A stretch of DNA of 64,000 nt from Sapria himalayana (lineage: Eukaryota; Streptophyta; Magnoliopsida; Malpighiales; Rafflesiaceae), in the NCBI GenBank assembly GCA_029783825.1, contig JAREIK010008068.1:45001-109000 (forward strand). Direction: 5' to 3'. Made by a program: the position numbers and the translations under genes. The stretch's first letter is position 1; each line of letters opens with the position of its first letter. The notes beneath the pieces were generated by a model. The model made no database searches. It saw only the letters and a program-made list of their open reading frames with translations, and was not told the DNA's origin. Of the stretch, positions 12,021-25,806 are shown one piece after another.

Positions 12021-12350
12021 TTATTGTACGATTAATGACATAACGGCTAGACTTGATGCTAGATTGGGCCATAAAAAAGGAGGAGAACTTCTGTCTTGTC
12101 CATCGATACCGTAGTTCAAAGGTAGGAAGCTTTGGGATTTAGCTCTGTAGAGTACAAGGACTAGCAGCAAAAACCTCTTTAATATGATGTTGCCTAGTTG
12201 TTCACAGTAACCTGGTCGATACAATCTTTCAACCATCTTGTTATATGCATAAGCTTTGGCAAGTGAATCATGAGAGAAGAAATATTTTGCAATTATCAAT
12301 TTCAAGAAAGAAATTTTTTGATCTGAATTGGATTCTCCATTTGGCAGCAA
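12021..12350 (-). pseudogene. Exon-like open frame, unrecognised
   Basis: The 109-residue frame contains FSHDSLAKAYAYNKMVERLY, RPGYCEQLGNIILKRF and AKSQSFLPLNYGIDGQD. Composition is like that of a real plant protein exon and unlike the transposon background. I do not recognise the family. It is probably another captured fragment in B1. Confidence 0.35.
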
Positions 12351-12640
12351 GGAGTCGGCACCAAAATCATGTATAGACCGATTCTAAGCCAAGCTAGGTT
12401 ATAATGTAGATAATAAAATAGGCTAGTGTAACTGTTAAGAACTAGCATGGCTTTCCTTTCAATCCAACATCTATTATAATAGGGTAGTGTGACTTCATCA
12501 TTAACCTCTCTCCATCAATATTCTACGAAGCAGATAATAAAATTTACTCCACTACTTGGAAATAAAAGTTGTAATGTAGCACTTCTCTTGAATTAATAAA
12601 CAAGAATGAATATTGATGGAAAGTGCAAGTTATGGTTAGA
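12350..12640. other. Spacer, no gene seen
   Basis: This mixed AT-rich stretch separates two exon-like fragments on the - strand and could be intron. No assignable frame was found. Confidence 0.4.
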
Positions 12641-12850
12641 TTCTGACCTTAACAACATTGCCATGACACTGAAAACCTCATTGTAATAGATGAAATCCAA
12701 ATGAGCTTCCATCCTCTGCTTCAAAACATCAAAACTATCGACATGCTTCAGAGAATTTTAGAGTGTACCATACCAAACTTTCATACTCAACGAAGCATCC
12801 TTCTCATTGTCTGACTCCTCCATAGGCTTCCACATCAAATCATAGCATCA
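12640..12850 (-). pseudogene. Exon-like fragment, unrecognised
   Basis: A - strand frame reads MWKPMEESDNEKDASLSMKV, WYGTL, a TAA, then NSLKHVDSFDVLKQRMEAHL and DFIYYNEVFSVMAMLLRS. It ends near AGGTCAGAATC, a possible donor. Apart from the single stop it looks like a conserved host exon. The product is unknown. It may belong with the frame at 12021-12350, which lies downstream on the same strand. Confidence 0.4.
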
Positions 12851-14160
12851 AAGCAACTTTTATAGTAAGTTGATCACAATATTTTATAGTTTTTATCCTG
12901 GAATATTCAAAGGATGGTCGAGGCATGATAAATGAAAGTGGAAAAACAAAGGATAGAAATGATGAATGTGATGATACCAGTACAAATGATGATGGAAAGG
13001 CGTGCTGCCACTGTATCGAATAGGCATCACACAAATAAAGTGAGGAGCAATGACATCTCTCTGGTACTGTTGAAAATATCAAAAAACACGGCAATCATAC
13101 CTCAATTTTTTATGATGGAAACCAATTGGGTAATTTTTGATGACTTAAACCAGGCCAAATTCAAGAAAATTAATATTATGGACAAAAAATTGTATTATGT
13201 TGCAAAAATGAAAAACAATTGCATTTTATAGGCTTAAATTATAGAAATCAATTTTATCCTTTCCTAATAATGTCAACTTAAAAATTTTATATGTTTAAAT
13301 TTTTTAGAATTCATATTAATTTTTATGAAGATAATATGAAATAATTTTAAAGACTTAAAATTTCATATTATTTGATATAATTTATAATTTATAAAATTCT
13401 AAAAATTACTTAAAGTGAGAAGATTATTAAAAAAAAGTTATATTTATTATTTTAATAAAGAAGAAATATTAAAAGTTAATAATAAAAATTTTGCTCAATT
13501 ATTTAATTCTTATTAATTTCAGTAGGTATAAAGATCTATGTATTTATCTTTAAATATCAATTTATTTTCTTTTAAAGTTAATGAAAATTTTGAAATTATT
13601 TGTATACTTAAAATTTTCAAATTTTTTAGTAATTATTTTTTTAAAAGCTTTCTATAATCAATAAACTATATTTTTTAACGTAAAAAAAATAATATCTACT
13701 AGTTTATTTGTTACTTCAGATATTTTTGAAAATATTTTTTATTTAATTATATAATAAATAATTTTAGCTTTTTATTAGTAGAAATTTTAATGTATGTTCA
13801 TTTATTTTTTAAAATATCTTAAAAATTATTATAATTATAAAATTAATTATTATTTAATGTTTTTAATACAAATTTTTAAATCTCATAAATAAAAATTTAA
13901 AAAAATTTTAGTATAATTTTTTACAAATTTTATAATCATTAAAATAGTTATTATTGCCTTTATTAATATAATTTTATTTGTATTTATATATTTTTGAAAG
14001 TATTTATTTATAATAACCTATTTTATAATTATACGAGGAGAAGATGTTTTTAATGGATTGGTCATTTATAGACAATGGCATATGTACTTTTATTATACAA
14101 AATAAAATAAAATATTAAAACAAATAAATTATTAAAAAAAATTTAAATCATTAAAGATTA
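12850..14160. other. AT-rich inner right part of B1, no gene seen
   Basis: The first 380 bp hold overlapping open frames (12932-13231 on +, 12840-13094 on -) with no recognisable motif. The remainder is A/T homopolymer-rich sequence. Confidence 0.5.
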
Positions 14161-14382
14161 TTAATGAAAAATATCTGGAGCCAAAATAGCTAGGGAAAAA
14201 TCCCTAACTAAATGCATATATTTTGTGAAAAATAGAATTTAAAAAATAAATGCTTGCAATTAAATATAAAATAGTAAAAATATTTAGAATATTTATTTTG
14301 TGATGAATTTTTTCTCTGTTTAATTAGTTAGGGATACTCCAACACTAAATCCGTTGCTAAGTTTCTAGCTTTTCTTTACATG
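14160..14382 (-). repeat. Probable family B right terminus of B1, degenerate
   Basis: AAAATAGCTAGGGAAAAATC and TCCCTAACTAAATGCA occur at 14180-14215. Near 14350-14382 the reverse strand reads CATGTAAAGAAAAGCTAG and then TTAGCAACGGATTTAGTG, a decayed version of the B terminus plus subterminal motif. The exact end cannot be fixed. Confidence 0.45.
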
Positions 14383-14720
14383 AAAATCTACAATAATATT
14401 AGCGACATCTATCTAATGCATCAATATGTAAGAACATAGCAAGGCAAACAAAAGGGTTTCTAAGCTTACTATCACCTAATCTTGCACAAATAGATATCTG
14501 TTGTGAATATGTTCCACTTACATCTATATATGAATTATCCATAGCTCATAGACAAATATGATTAGGCCACATGAATAATTTATTTACATTAATAATAGTT
14601 AGATTTTCATGATTTATCTATTAGTAACTCTATAAAGATTAAATAGAGTTATCTATTTAAAGACATCTATAGACACGTAGTATAGACAATTATGGTATAG
14701 ATAACTAAAGGTTTGTAAAT
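14383..14720. other. Flank between B1 and the GATA array
   Basis: About 340 bp of AT-rich sequence with scattered GATA-like words leads into the long array. No gene is seen. Confidence 0.6.
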
Positions 14721-16095
14721 ATCTAGATATACATACAAATAAATAGTCATATATACTAATTCATAGATTTATAGACATATAGATAAATAGACAAATAGAT
14801 AGTCAATTAGACAACAGATAGATATATAAATATATATACTTATAAACAAATAGATAGATAGATGGATAGACAGACAGATAGATATATAGATAGATAGATG
14901 GATAGACAGACAGACAGACAGACATATAGATATATAGATAGATAGATAGACAGACAGATAGATGGATGGATAGATAAATAGACAAATAGATAAATAGTCA
15001 GATAGACAAATAGATAGAAAAAATAGAAAGACGGATATATAGATAGATAAATAGATGGATAGACAGATATATGGATAAGATAGATAGATAGATAAATAGA
15101 TTGATTAATAGTGTGATAGACAGACAGATATACATATCGTTAGATAGACATATATACATAAAGATAGTTGGTTAAATAGATAGAAATATAAATAGATAGA
15201 AAGATAGCTAGATAGACAAACAAATAGACCGAGAGATATATAGACTGATAGATAAACTAATAGGTAGATAGATAGTTAGATAGTCAGATATACATAAAGA
15301 GATAGAGAGTTTGATATATAGTTAAGTAAATAGATAGATAGGTAGCTTGATGGACCGACATATATAAAGACTGATAGATAGACAGATAGACATAAAAATA
15401 GACATACTGATATTTAGATAATAGACATATTAATATACAAATAGATAAATAGATAGATATACAGAAAGATATAAAGATAGACATAGATTAAAAGATAGAA
15501 ATATATATAAATAGATAGATGGATAGACAAATAGTTAGACCTATAGATAGACAGATAGATAGATAGATTGTAAGATTGACAGATAGATATATAAACTGAT
15601 AGATAAATTGATAGATAGATAGATTGTTAATATACAGAAAGATAGACAGACAGATAGACATATAGTCAAGTATATAAATTGATAGGTATTTCGATAGAGA
15701 GATATATAACTATATAGATTGGTAGATAGACAAATAGATATAAAAATAGACAGACAAATCGATAGATCGATAGACATCTAGATATACAAATAGATAGATA
15801 GATAGATAGATAGATAGACATATAGATTAACAGATAGATATATTTTTAAATAAATAGATAGTTAGACAAATAGATAGACCTATAGATAGATAGGTAGTTA
15901 GATAGTTAGATAGATAGATTATTAGATATATAGTTAGACATATAGATAGATAGAAAGATAGACAAATAGATATATAGATAAATAGATAGACAAATAGATA
16001 GATATACAGATGGATAGACAAATAGATAGATAGAAATATAGACAAATAAATAGTCAGATAGATAGATACTTAGATAGATAGATATATAGACAGAC

Positions 16096-16126
<31 letters not shown>

Positions 16127-16445
16127 CATACATATAGATAGATAGACAAATAGAGAGACATATAAATAAATAGTTAGACAGATAGATTGATAGATAGATT
16201 GATAGATAAAAAATTGACAGATAGAGAGATAAATAAACAGATTGATAAATACATAGATAGACAAATAGATAGATAGTCAGATAGATAGATAGATATATAA
16301 ATATATACACACATAGATCAACAGATACCAAATAGATAGACAAACAGATAGACAAAAAGATAGGCACATAGATAGATAGATTGATTGATTGATTAATGGA
16401 TCTATAGACAAATAGATAGACATATTGATAGACTGATAGATGGAT

Positions 16446-16446
<1 letters not shown>

Positions 16447-16492
<46 letters not shown>
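16447..16492. repeat. (TA)n tract in array
   Basis: About 45 bp of uninterrupted TA dinucleotide embedded in GATA units. Confidence 0.95.
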
Positions 16493-16499
<7 letters not shown>

Positions 16500-18891
16500 A
16501 TTAATAGATAGATTGATAGACAAATTGGTAGATATTTTGATAGATAAATTAATACACAAATTATTAGGCAGATAGATAGACAAATAGAGAGATAGAAAGA
16601 AATATAGATAGATATATAGATAGATAGATATACAAATAGATATATGGAATTTTAGACAAATAGAAAGATAGACAGATAGAAATACACATATATAGATCGA
16701 TAGATAGAAATATATATAGATATATTGATAGTTAGATAGACAAAAAGATATATAGAGAGACATTTAGATAGGCAGATTAATTGATTGATTGATTGAATAT
16801 ATATAGATAGATTGATAGACAACCATATAGATAGATATATAAAAAATATATAGACACATAGACATACAGATAGACAAATAAATAAACAGACAGATAGATA
16901 GGTAGACAAATAGATAAATTGGTAAATAGACAGAAAGATAGATAGATAGGTAGACAGCTAAAAAATTGGTAGATAGATAGGTACATATAGATATATAGAC
17001 AGATAGATACATAGACAGATATATAGATAGATAGATAAATATACAAACAGATAGGTAGACAGATAGATAAACAAAGAGATAGACTAGTAAACAATGTGAT
17101 AGATAGACATATTGAGAGAGAGATATATACACAAAAAGATAGACAAATAGACAGACAAATACACGGCCATATAAACAACTTGATAGATAGATATACACAT
17201 AAATAGATAGGTATATAAATAGATAGATATATAAATAGATAGATATATAAATAGATAGATACATAGAAAGACAGATAGACATATAGATATAAACACAACT
17301 AAATAGATAGATAAATAGATTAGAAAATAGAAAGATAGATATACATACAAATAGACAGACTGATTGATGGATGGATTGAATGATTGATAGATCAATCAAT
17401 AGATAGATAGATAGATAGGCATATACACAAATAGATAGATAGATATATAGATAAATTGATAAATAGGTAGAAAGATTGTGAGACTAATAAATAAATAGAT
17501 ATGTAGATATATAGATATATAGATTGAAAGACATATTGATAGATATTTTTATAGACAGATTGATAGATAGATTGAAAGTCAAATTGATATATAGATTGAT
17601 AGATTGATTGATAGACAGATTGATAAAATTTTTGAAAGACTAATAGATAAACTGTTAAAAATTCATATGGATAAATAGATTGAAAGATAGTTTGATAGAT
17701 AGATTAATAGACTGATAGATTGTAAGATTAAGAGACGGATTGATTGGTATATTATTAGTTATATAGATAGATAGATATATATATAGACATATAGATAGAT
17801 TGATAGACAAATATACTAACAAATAGATAGACAGAGAAACATAAAGATAGATAGATAGATGAATTGATAGATAGATAGATACACAATTAGATAGACATAT
17901 AGATAGATAAACATATAAGATGACAGGTAGATAGATTGATAGAGCCATACGTTGACAAACAGATAGATATATAGATAGATAGTTTGTTAGACCGAGAGAT
18001 ACACCGATAGATTGACATATAGAAAGATAGACATATAGATAGATCAACAAATAGATAAATAGACACATAGATAGACAAATAGACAGACATATAGATTGAT
18101 AGATAAATAGAAAAAAAGATAGACAAATATATACACAGACATTTAGACAGGTAGATAGATAGATAGACAAATAGATAAACAAATATATTGACAAACACAT
18201 AAACAAAAAGATTGATTGATTGATTGACTGACAAATAGATAAATAGATAGATAGACATATAGAGAGACAGATAGATACTCATATATAATGAAAAATTGAT
18301 AGATAGATGACATACCGATATAAATATAGATAGATAGACCGATAGATGGACACATTGATAGATTGATAGACAAATTGATATATAGATTGTTAGATAGGAT
18401 AATAGATAGATTAAGAGATAAATTGAAAGATGGGTTAAAAAATAGATAGATAGACATATAGATTGGCAAATAGATTGATAGATAGATGATAGACAGATAG
18501 ATAGATAGATAGATAGAAAGTTAGATAGAAAGATTGATTGATAGATAGATAGATATATAGATAAAAAGATAGACATATAAACATATAGATAGACAGATAG
18601 AATGACAGATAGAATGACAGATAGATATACAGACAAAAAGATAGATAGATATACATGTATACAGATAGATAGATAAAGAGATAAACAGATAGATAGAAAG
18701 ATAAACATAAAGATAGATAAACAAATAGATAGAGAGATAGATTGAATAGTATGCATATAGATAGACAAACATATAGTGATACATAAATTCATATAGATAG
18801 ATAGATAGACAAATATATATACGCATAGGTAGATAGACAGATAGATAGATAGAGAGATTGATAAATAGATAGATAGATAGATAGACAAATA

Positions 18892-18919
<28 letters not shown>

Positions 18920-18970
<51 letters not shown>
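18920..18970. repeat. (TA)n tract in array
   Basis: About 50 bp of uninterrupted TA dinucleotide embedded in GATA units. Confidence 0.95.
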
Positions 18971-18973
<3 letters not shown>

Positions 18974-20045
18974 ATAGACCGATAGATAAATAGATAGATA
19001 GATATATTTATATATTTAGACAAATAGATAGATAGAAAGATAGATAGATAGACAGATATATCGATCGATCGATAGACAAATAGATAGATAGACAGATAAA
19101 TTAATAGATAGATAGATAGATATATATATATATAGACAGATAGATAGATAGATATGCATATAGATAGATAGATAGATAGATAGATAGAAAAAATTATAGT
19201 CAAATAGATTGATAAATAGATATACATATATATAATTAGATAGATTGAAAAATATATAGATAGATAGTTAGAGAGAAAGATAGATAGATATATACACATA
19301 TAGATAGATTGATTCATTGATTTACAGATAGATAGATAGAGAGACAAATAGATAGACATATAGATAGAAAAATAAATAGGCAAATAGATTGATAGATAGA
19401 TAAAGAACTCAATAGATAGATAGATAGACAACTCAATAAACAAATAGAAAGATATATAAATAGACAGACAGATACAAAATAGATACGTAGATAGATAGAT
19501 AGATAGATTGTTTGATTGATAGATAAATAGATAGATACGCAGATAGATAAACAAATAAATAAATAGATATATAGATAGATAGACAAATATATAGATAGAT
19601 AGATTTATAGATAGATAGGTATATAGATAGTTAGGTAGATAGACAGATAGATTGGCAGATAGATTGGCAGATAGATTGATAAGTAATTATATATATAGAT
19701 AGATAGATATATAGATATATAAATAGAAAAAAAAGATAGATAGATTATCAGACAAATAGACACATAGATAAACAGATAATAGACATATAAAAAATAGATA
19801 GACAGACAGAAAGATAGATATATAGACAGTTATAAATACATATAGATTGACATATATACACATAGATATAAAGACATATACACATACAGATAGATAGATA
19901 GTTAGACAAATAGTTTTACAGATAGGTAGACATACAGATAAATATACAAATAAATAGATAGATACACAGATTGGTATTAAATACATAGAAGCATAGATAC
20001 AAAGATATTTAAAAAGATAAATAGACATACATAAAGACATAGATA

Positions 20046-20047
<2 letters not shown>

Positions 20048-20136
<89 letters not shown>
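20048..20136. repeat. Longest (TA)n tract in the window
   Basis: Nearly 90 bp of pure TA dinucleotide lie inside the GATA array. Similar shorter tracts occur at about 21270-21326, 25757-25802, 39088-39120 and 52000-52061. Confidence 0.95.
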
Positions 20137-20138
<2 letters not shown>

Positions 20139-20163
20139 ATTTATAGATAGATAGAAAGACAAA

Positions 20164-20250
20164 TAGATAGATAGATAGCTATATAGATAGATAAATAAAT
20201 AGATAGATAGATAGCTATATAGATAGATAAATAAATAGATAGATAAATAG
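20164..20250. repeat. 36 bp tandem duplication in GATA array
   Basis: The marker AGCTATATAG followed by ATAGATAAATAAATAG occurs at 20177 and 20213, giving a 36 bp period. Confidence 0.8.
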
Positions 20251-21265
20251 TCATGTCGATAGACATATAGATAGATAGATAAATAATACAGAGTCAAATA
20301 GATAGAAAGATTAATAGACTTTACAAAGATAGTTTATTACATATATAGATAAAAAGATAAATAATTAATATATAGATGATTATATTGATAGATAGTTAGA
20401 AAGAAAGATATACATATAGATAGATAGATAGATAGACAAACAGATAGATAGATAAATAGATAGATAGACAAATAGATGCACAAATAGATTTATAAAAAGA
20501 TAGACAAATAGATATATAGATAGATGGATAGATAAAAAGATAGATTTATAGATTGATGGATAGATAGATAGACAGACATACATATTTTTATATATAGAAC
20601 ATTAGATAGACAAATACATAGATATATAAATATATACAAAGATAGACTAATAATTAGATGGAAAGAAAGAAAGAAATAAAGAAAGAAAGAAAGATAGATA
20701 GATACATTGACAAATAGATAGATAGATAGATAGACAAATAGACAAATAGATAGATAGATAGATATATAGATTATCAGATAGATAGATAGATAGATAGATA
20801 GAGAGATTGATTGATTGATTGTCAAATAAATAGATAGATAGACACAAAGATAGATTAGTCGATAGACATACAAAGAGATAGACATATAGACAGGCCGATA
20901 TAAAAAGAGATATACATACAAATAGATAGATTAATAGATAGGTAGATAGATAGACAAATAGATAGATAGATAGACCGATAAATAGATATATATATATATC
21001 GAAAATTTATAGATAGATTTATAAACAGATTGATAGTCAGATTGATAGACAGATTTAAACATAGATAGATAGATAGACAGATAGATACACTGATTAATAA
21101 AAAGATAGATAGATTGACAGATAGATAAACAAATAGATTGACAAAATGACATACAAATAGATTGATAGATATATAGATAAATAGATCGATAGATATATAG
21201 ATATATTGATAGTAGATATATAGATCATTTAGATAGATAGATTTGAGATAGACATATAGATAGAT

Positions 21266-21328
<63 letters not shown>

Positions 21329-22273
21329 TATAGATGTACAAATTTATTGTATTATTGATAGAAAAATTGATAGATAGATTAATAGATATATATATATATA
21401 TACATATATTTTGATTGATAGATAGACAGATAGACATTTAGATGTATAGATAAATAGATAGACAAACAGAATGATGAACATATAGATAGAAAGATAGAAA
21501 GATAAATAGATAGATAGATAGATAGGCAAATAGATAGATAGATACATAGATAGATAGACAAATAGAATGATAGACAAATAGGCAGAAAGATTGATATATA
21601 GATAGACAGACACATAGATAGATAAATACACAAATTGATTAATAGATAGATAGACAAATTATTAGATAGATTAAAAGACAAATAGATAGATAGATAGATA
21701 GGTAGATATACAAATAGATAGACATATATATAGATATATACATATATATAGTTAGATAGATAGACAAAAAGAAAGAAAGAAAGATAGTTAGTTAGATAGA
21801 AATATTATTATAAATACACAGGCAAATAGATAGAAAGATAGATAGACAGATTGATATAAATATAGATATATAGATAGATAGACACATAGATAGACAGATA
21901 GACAAATAGATAGACATGTAGATAGAAAGATAGATAGATAGTCAAATAGATAGACATATAGATACACAAATTGATAGATAAATAGATAAATTGATAGATA
22001 AACAGACCCATAGACAGAGAGAGAGAGAGAGATATATATATATATATATATATATACAGACAAATAATCAGATAGATGGATAGATAGATAGATTGAAAAA
22101 TATAGAGTCAAATATATAGACAGATATACAGATAGATATATAGATAGATAGATATCCATATTAATCGACACTTAGATATTAGACAGATAAATAAAACTAC
22201 TGATAAAAAGATAGATAAACATTTCTATAGGTAGACAGGTTATAGATAGACAGATAGATATATATAGATATAG

Positions 22274-22308
<35 letters not shown>

Positions 22309-24626
22309 CAAATAGATAGAGAGACAAACACATTGATTGTCATACAAATAGACAAATAGATAGCTAGCTATATATATATATATATTTATTTATATATTTA
22401 TATATAGATAGATAGATGGTTAAATAAATATGCATATAGACAACTACATAGATATATAAATAGAAATATAGATGGGCAGATAGATAAATAGATAGACATG
22501 TAGAAAGATAGATTAATCGATAGATTGATAGATAGATGTATTCATAGATTGATATACAGATTGATAAAAAAATTGATAGAAAGAAAGAAAGAAATATAGA
22601 TAGATTGATACATTGATAGTAAGATAGTTAGACATATAGATAGTTAGATCAACTGATAGATAGACAGATAATAAGAAATATTGATAAACAAATAGATAGA
22701 CAAAATGATAAATAGATTGATAGATAGATAGAGTTTCAAAAAGAAAGATATATAGATAGTCAGATAGATAGACAGATAGATAGATATGTAGATAGATACA
22801 TAGATCGATAGATATAGAGACAAATAGATAGATAGATAAATAAATAGATGAATAGATAGATAGATAAATAGGCAAATAGATACATAGACACAAAGATAGA
22901 TTGATATAATGATTGATACACATAGCAAAATAGATTGATAGGTAGATAAATTGTAGATTGATAGATAGATAAAGTGTAGATTGATCAAAAATATATAGAC
23001 ATATAGATAGACAGATAGATAGATTATTAGACATATACATAGACTGGTAGATAGACATATAGATAGATTTATTGGTATATATAAAGATAGATAAATAGAT
23101 AGATAGATAGGTAGAAAAATAGATATATGGATAGATATACAAATAGATAAATAAAAAGATAGATAGCAGATTGATAGATACTCAAATAAATAGATAGTTA
23201 GACAGAGAGATAGATAGATAGATAGATAGACAGACAGATATATATATCGATAGATAGATAGATAAAAATATAGATAAAAAGATAGATATATAGATAGATA
23301 AATAAATAGTTAGTTAGTTAGATAAACTTATATATAGATAGTTAGATAGATAGATAGATAGATTTCCATATTGATATAAAGATAAATAGAATAATAGATT
23401 GACAGATAGATATATAGATAGATAGATAGATAGATAAATAGAGAGTAAGATATCAAATAGATAGATAGATTATTATATAGATTGATATATAGGTATACAT
23501 ATAAATAGGCAAATAGATAGATAGAAATGAAGATAAAAAGATAGAAAGATAGATAGAAATATAGATAGATAAATAGGTAGATACATAGATAGATAGACAG
23601 ATAGCTAGATACATAGATAGATAGATAGATTGATATATAGATAGATATATAGATAGACATACAGATAAATAGATAAATAGATATATAGGCAGATAGATAA
23701 ATAGATAGATAGATATTTAAACAAATTTATAGACAAATAGATAAAAAAATAGTTAGACATATAGATAAACAGATTGATTGATAGATTGACAGATTGATTG
23801 ACACATTGATAGATAGATTAATTTACAGATTGATTGATAAATAGATTGAAAGATAGATAGATTTATTGATTGATGATATATAGATAGTTAGATAAATAGA
23901 TAGAAATATAAATAGCCAGATTTATAGAAAAATAGACTGATAGATATATATATATATAGTAAGATAGATTGATAAACTACCAGATTGACAAATAGATAAA
24001 TAGATTGAATGAAAGACAAAAAGATAGGAATACATATAGTCAGATAGATAGATAGATAAATATGCCAATAGATAGATAAATAGATAGAAAGATATATAGA
24101 TAGATATAAAGGTAGATAGATAAATTGATAGAATGATTGATACACATATTGAAAATATATAAAAAGATAAATTAGTATATTGATAGAAAGATAGATTGAT
24201 TGATTGATTGAAAAATTATTAGAAAGATATATAGAGAGATAGATAGGAAGATTGATTGATTGATTGATAGTGAGTTTGATAGATAGATTATAAAATAATC
24301 TATAATCAAATAGATAGGTAGATTGATAGAAAGATAGATAGAAAAATTGATAAATTATTTGACATATAGATAGACATGTAGATAGTTATATAGATATACA
24401 GATTGATATAATGAAAGATAGATAAAGAGAGAGACAGATGAGTAGACAAATAGATAGATATATATACAAATAGATAGATAGATAGTCAGGTAGATAAACA
24501 GATAAATAGATAGATAGACAGAGAGATAGATAGATAGACATATTGATAGATAGATAGATAGACATAGATAAAAAGATAGATAGATAGATATACAAATAGA
24601 TATATAGATAGATATATAGATAGATA

Positions 24627-24710
24627 GATTGATTGATTGAAAGATAAATAGATAGATTGATTGATTGAAAGATAAATAGATAGATTGATTGATTGAAAGA
24701 TAAATAGATA
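24627..24710. repeat. Three tandem 28 bp units in GATA array
   Basis: Units made of GATTGATTGATTGAAA followed by GATAAATAGATA start at 24627, 24655 and 24683. They are identical as read, which points to recent local duplication. Confidence 0.9.
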
Positions 24711-25400
24711 GATAGATAGATAAATATACATATAGATAGATAGATTGATTGATTGATATATAGATAGATATATTGATATAAAGATTGATAGATTAATAGA
24801 TAGAGAGAGAGAGAGAGATCGATAGATAGTTAGTTATTTAGATAGTAAGATAGAAAGATACACAAATATATAGACATACTATTATAAAGATAGATAAATA
24901 GATATACATATAGATATAAAGATAGATAGACTGAATGATAGACAGAAAGATATATAGATATATAGATAGACTGATAGAAAGATAGATATATAGAAAGATA
25001 CAAAGATAGATAAATAGATAGATATATAGTAATATAGACTCATAGATAGATAGATAGATAGATTGATTGATTGATAGATAGACAAACACATAAACAAACA
25101 TATATTGAAACACATAGACAGACAAATAGATAGATAGGTAAATACATAGATAGACAGATTAATAGATAGATAGATAGACACACATATAGACATATAGATA
25201 GATTGCTAGATATACAAATAGGTAGATAGACAAATAGACAGAAAGTTAGTTTGGTAGCTAGAGTGATAGAAAATTATATAGATAGAAAGTTAGACAAATA
25301 GATAGACAGAAATATAGAAAAAATAGAAAGATAGATAAATACATAGATAGCCAAATAGATAGATAGATAGATATATAGACATATAAATAGACACATAGAT

Positions 25401-25431
<31 letters not shown>

Positions 25432-25753
25432 CAAACTAACAAAAAAATCAGAAAGCTAGTTTGACAAATAGATTAATAAATAGACAAATTAACAGACATA
25501 TACATAAAAAGAAATAAAGAAAGAAAGATAGATAGATAAATAGATTGATAGATTGTTAGATTGATAGATAGATTGTTAGATAGATAGATAGATAGATATA
25601 AAGATAGACTGATATATTCACATATAGATAGATAGAAATATAGATAGAGAGACATATAGACATTTAGATAAATAGACACACAACCAAAAAGACATATAGA
25701 TAGACACACAGATTGATACATAGAAAGACATATAGACAGAATGAAAGATAAAT

Positions 25754-25806
<53 letters not shown>

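Larger units (their letters stand above)
5629..14382 (+). mobile_element. CACTA-like element, family B copy 1 with captured gene fragments
   Basis: The left end CATTACAAGAAAAATC differs by one base from the B2 terminus and continues with the same subterminal sequence for several hundred bases (AAATAGCTAG, TTTTTCGTCGCTAAA, GATTAATGATGG). The interior shows no transposase. Instead it has exon-like pieces of host genes on the - strand, the clearest being apyrase. A weak inverted end, read in reverse as CATGTAAAGAAAAGCTAG, closes near 14382, and B-type motifs precede it at 14180-14210. The left end is secure; the right boundary is tentative. Confidence 0.62.

Noticed and set aside
12840..13231. 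Overlapping open frames on both strands as genes
   Set aside because: No recognisable domain, unusual composition and opposite-strand overlap; at best part of an unidentified captured sequence.
15906..20297. Many long open frames rich in Leu, Ser, Ile and Tyr (up to 555 codons) as possible membrane proteins
   Set aside because: They are direct translations of TCTA array, open in all frames of one strand, with no other composition, no start context and no domain.
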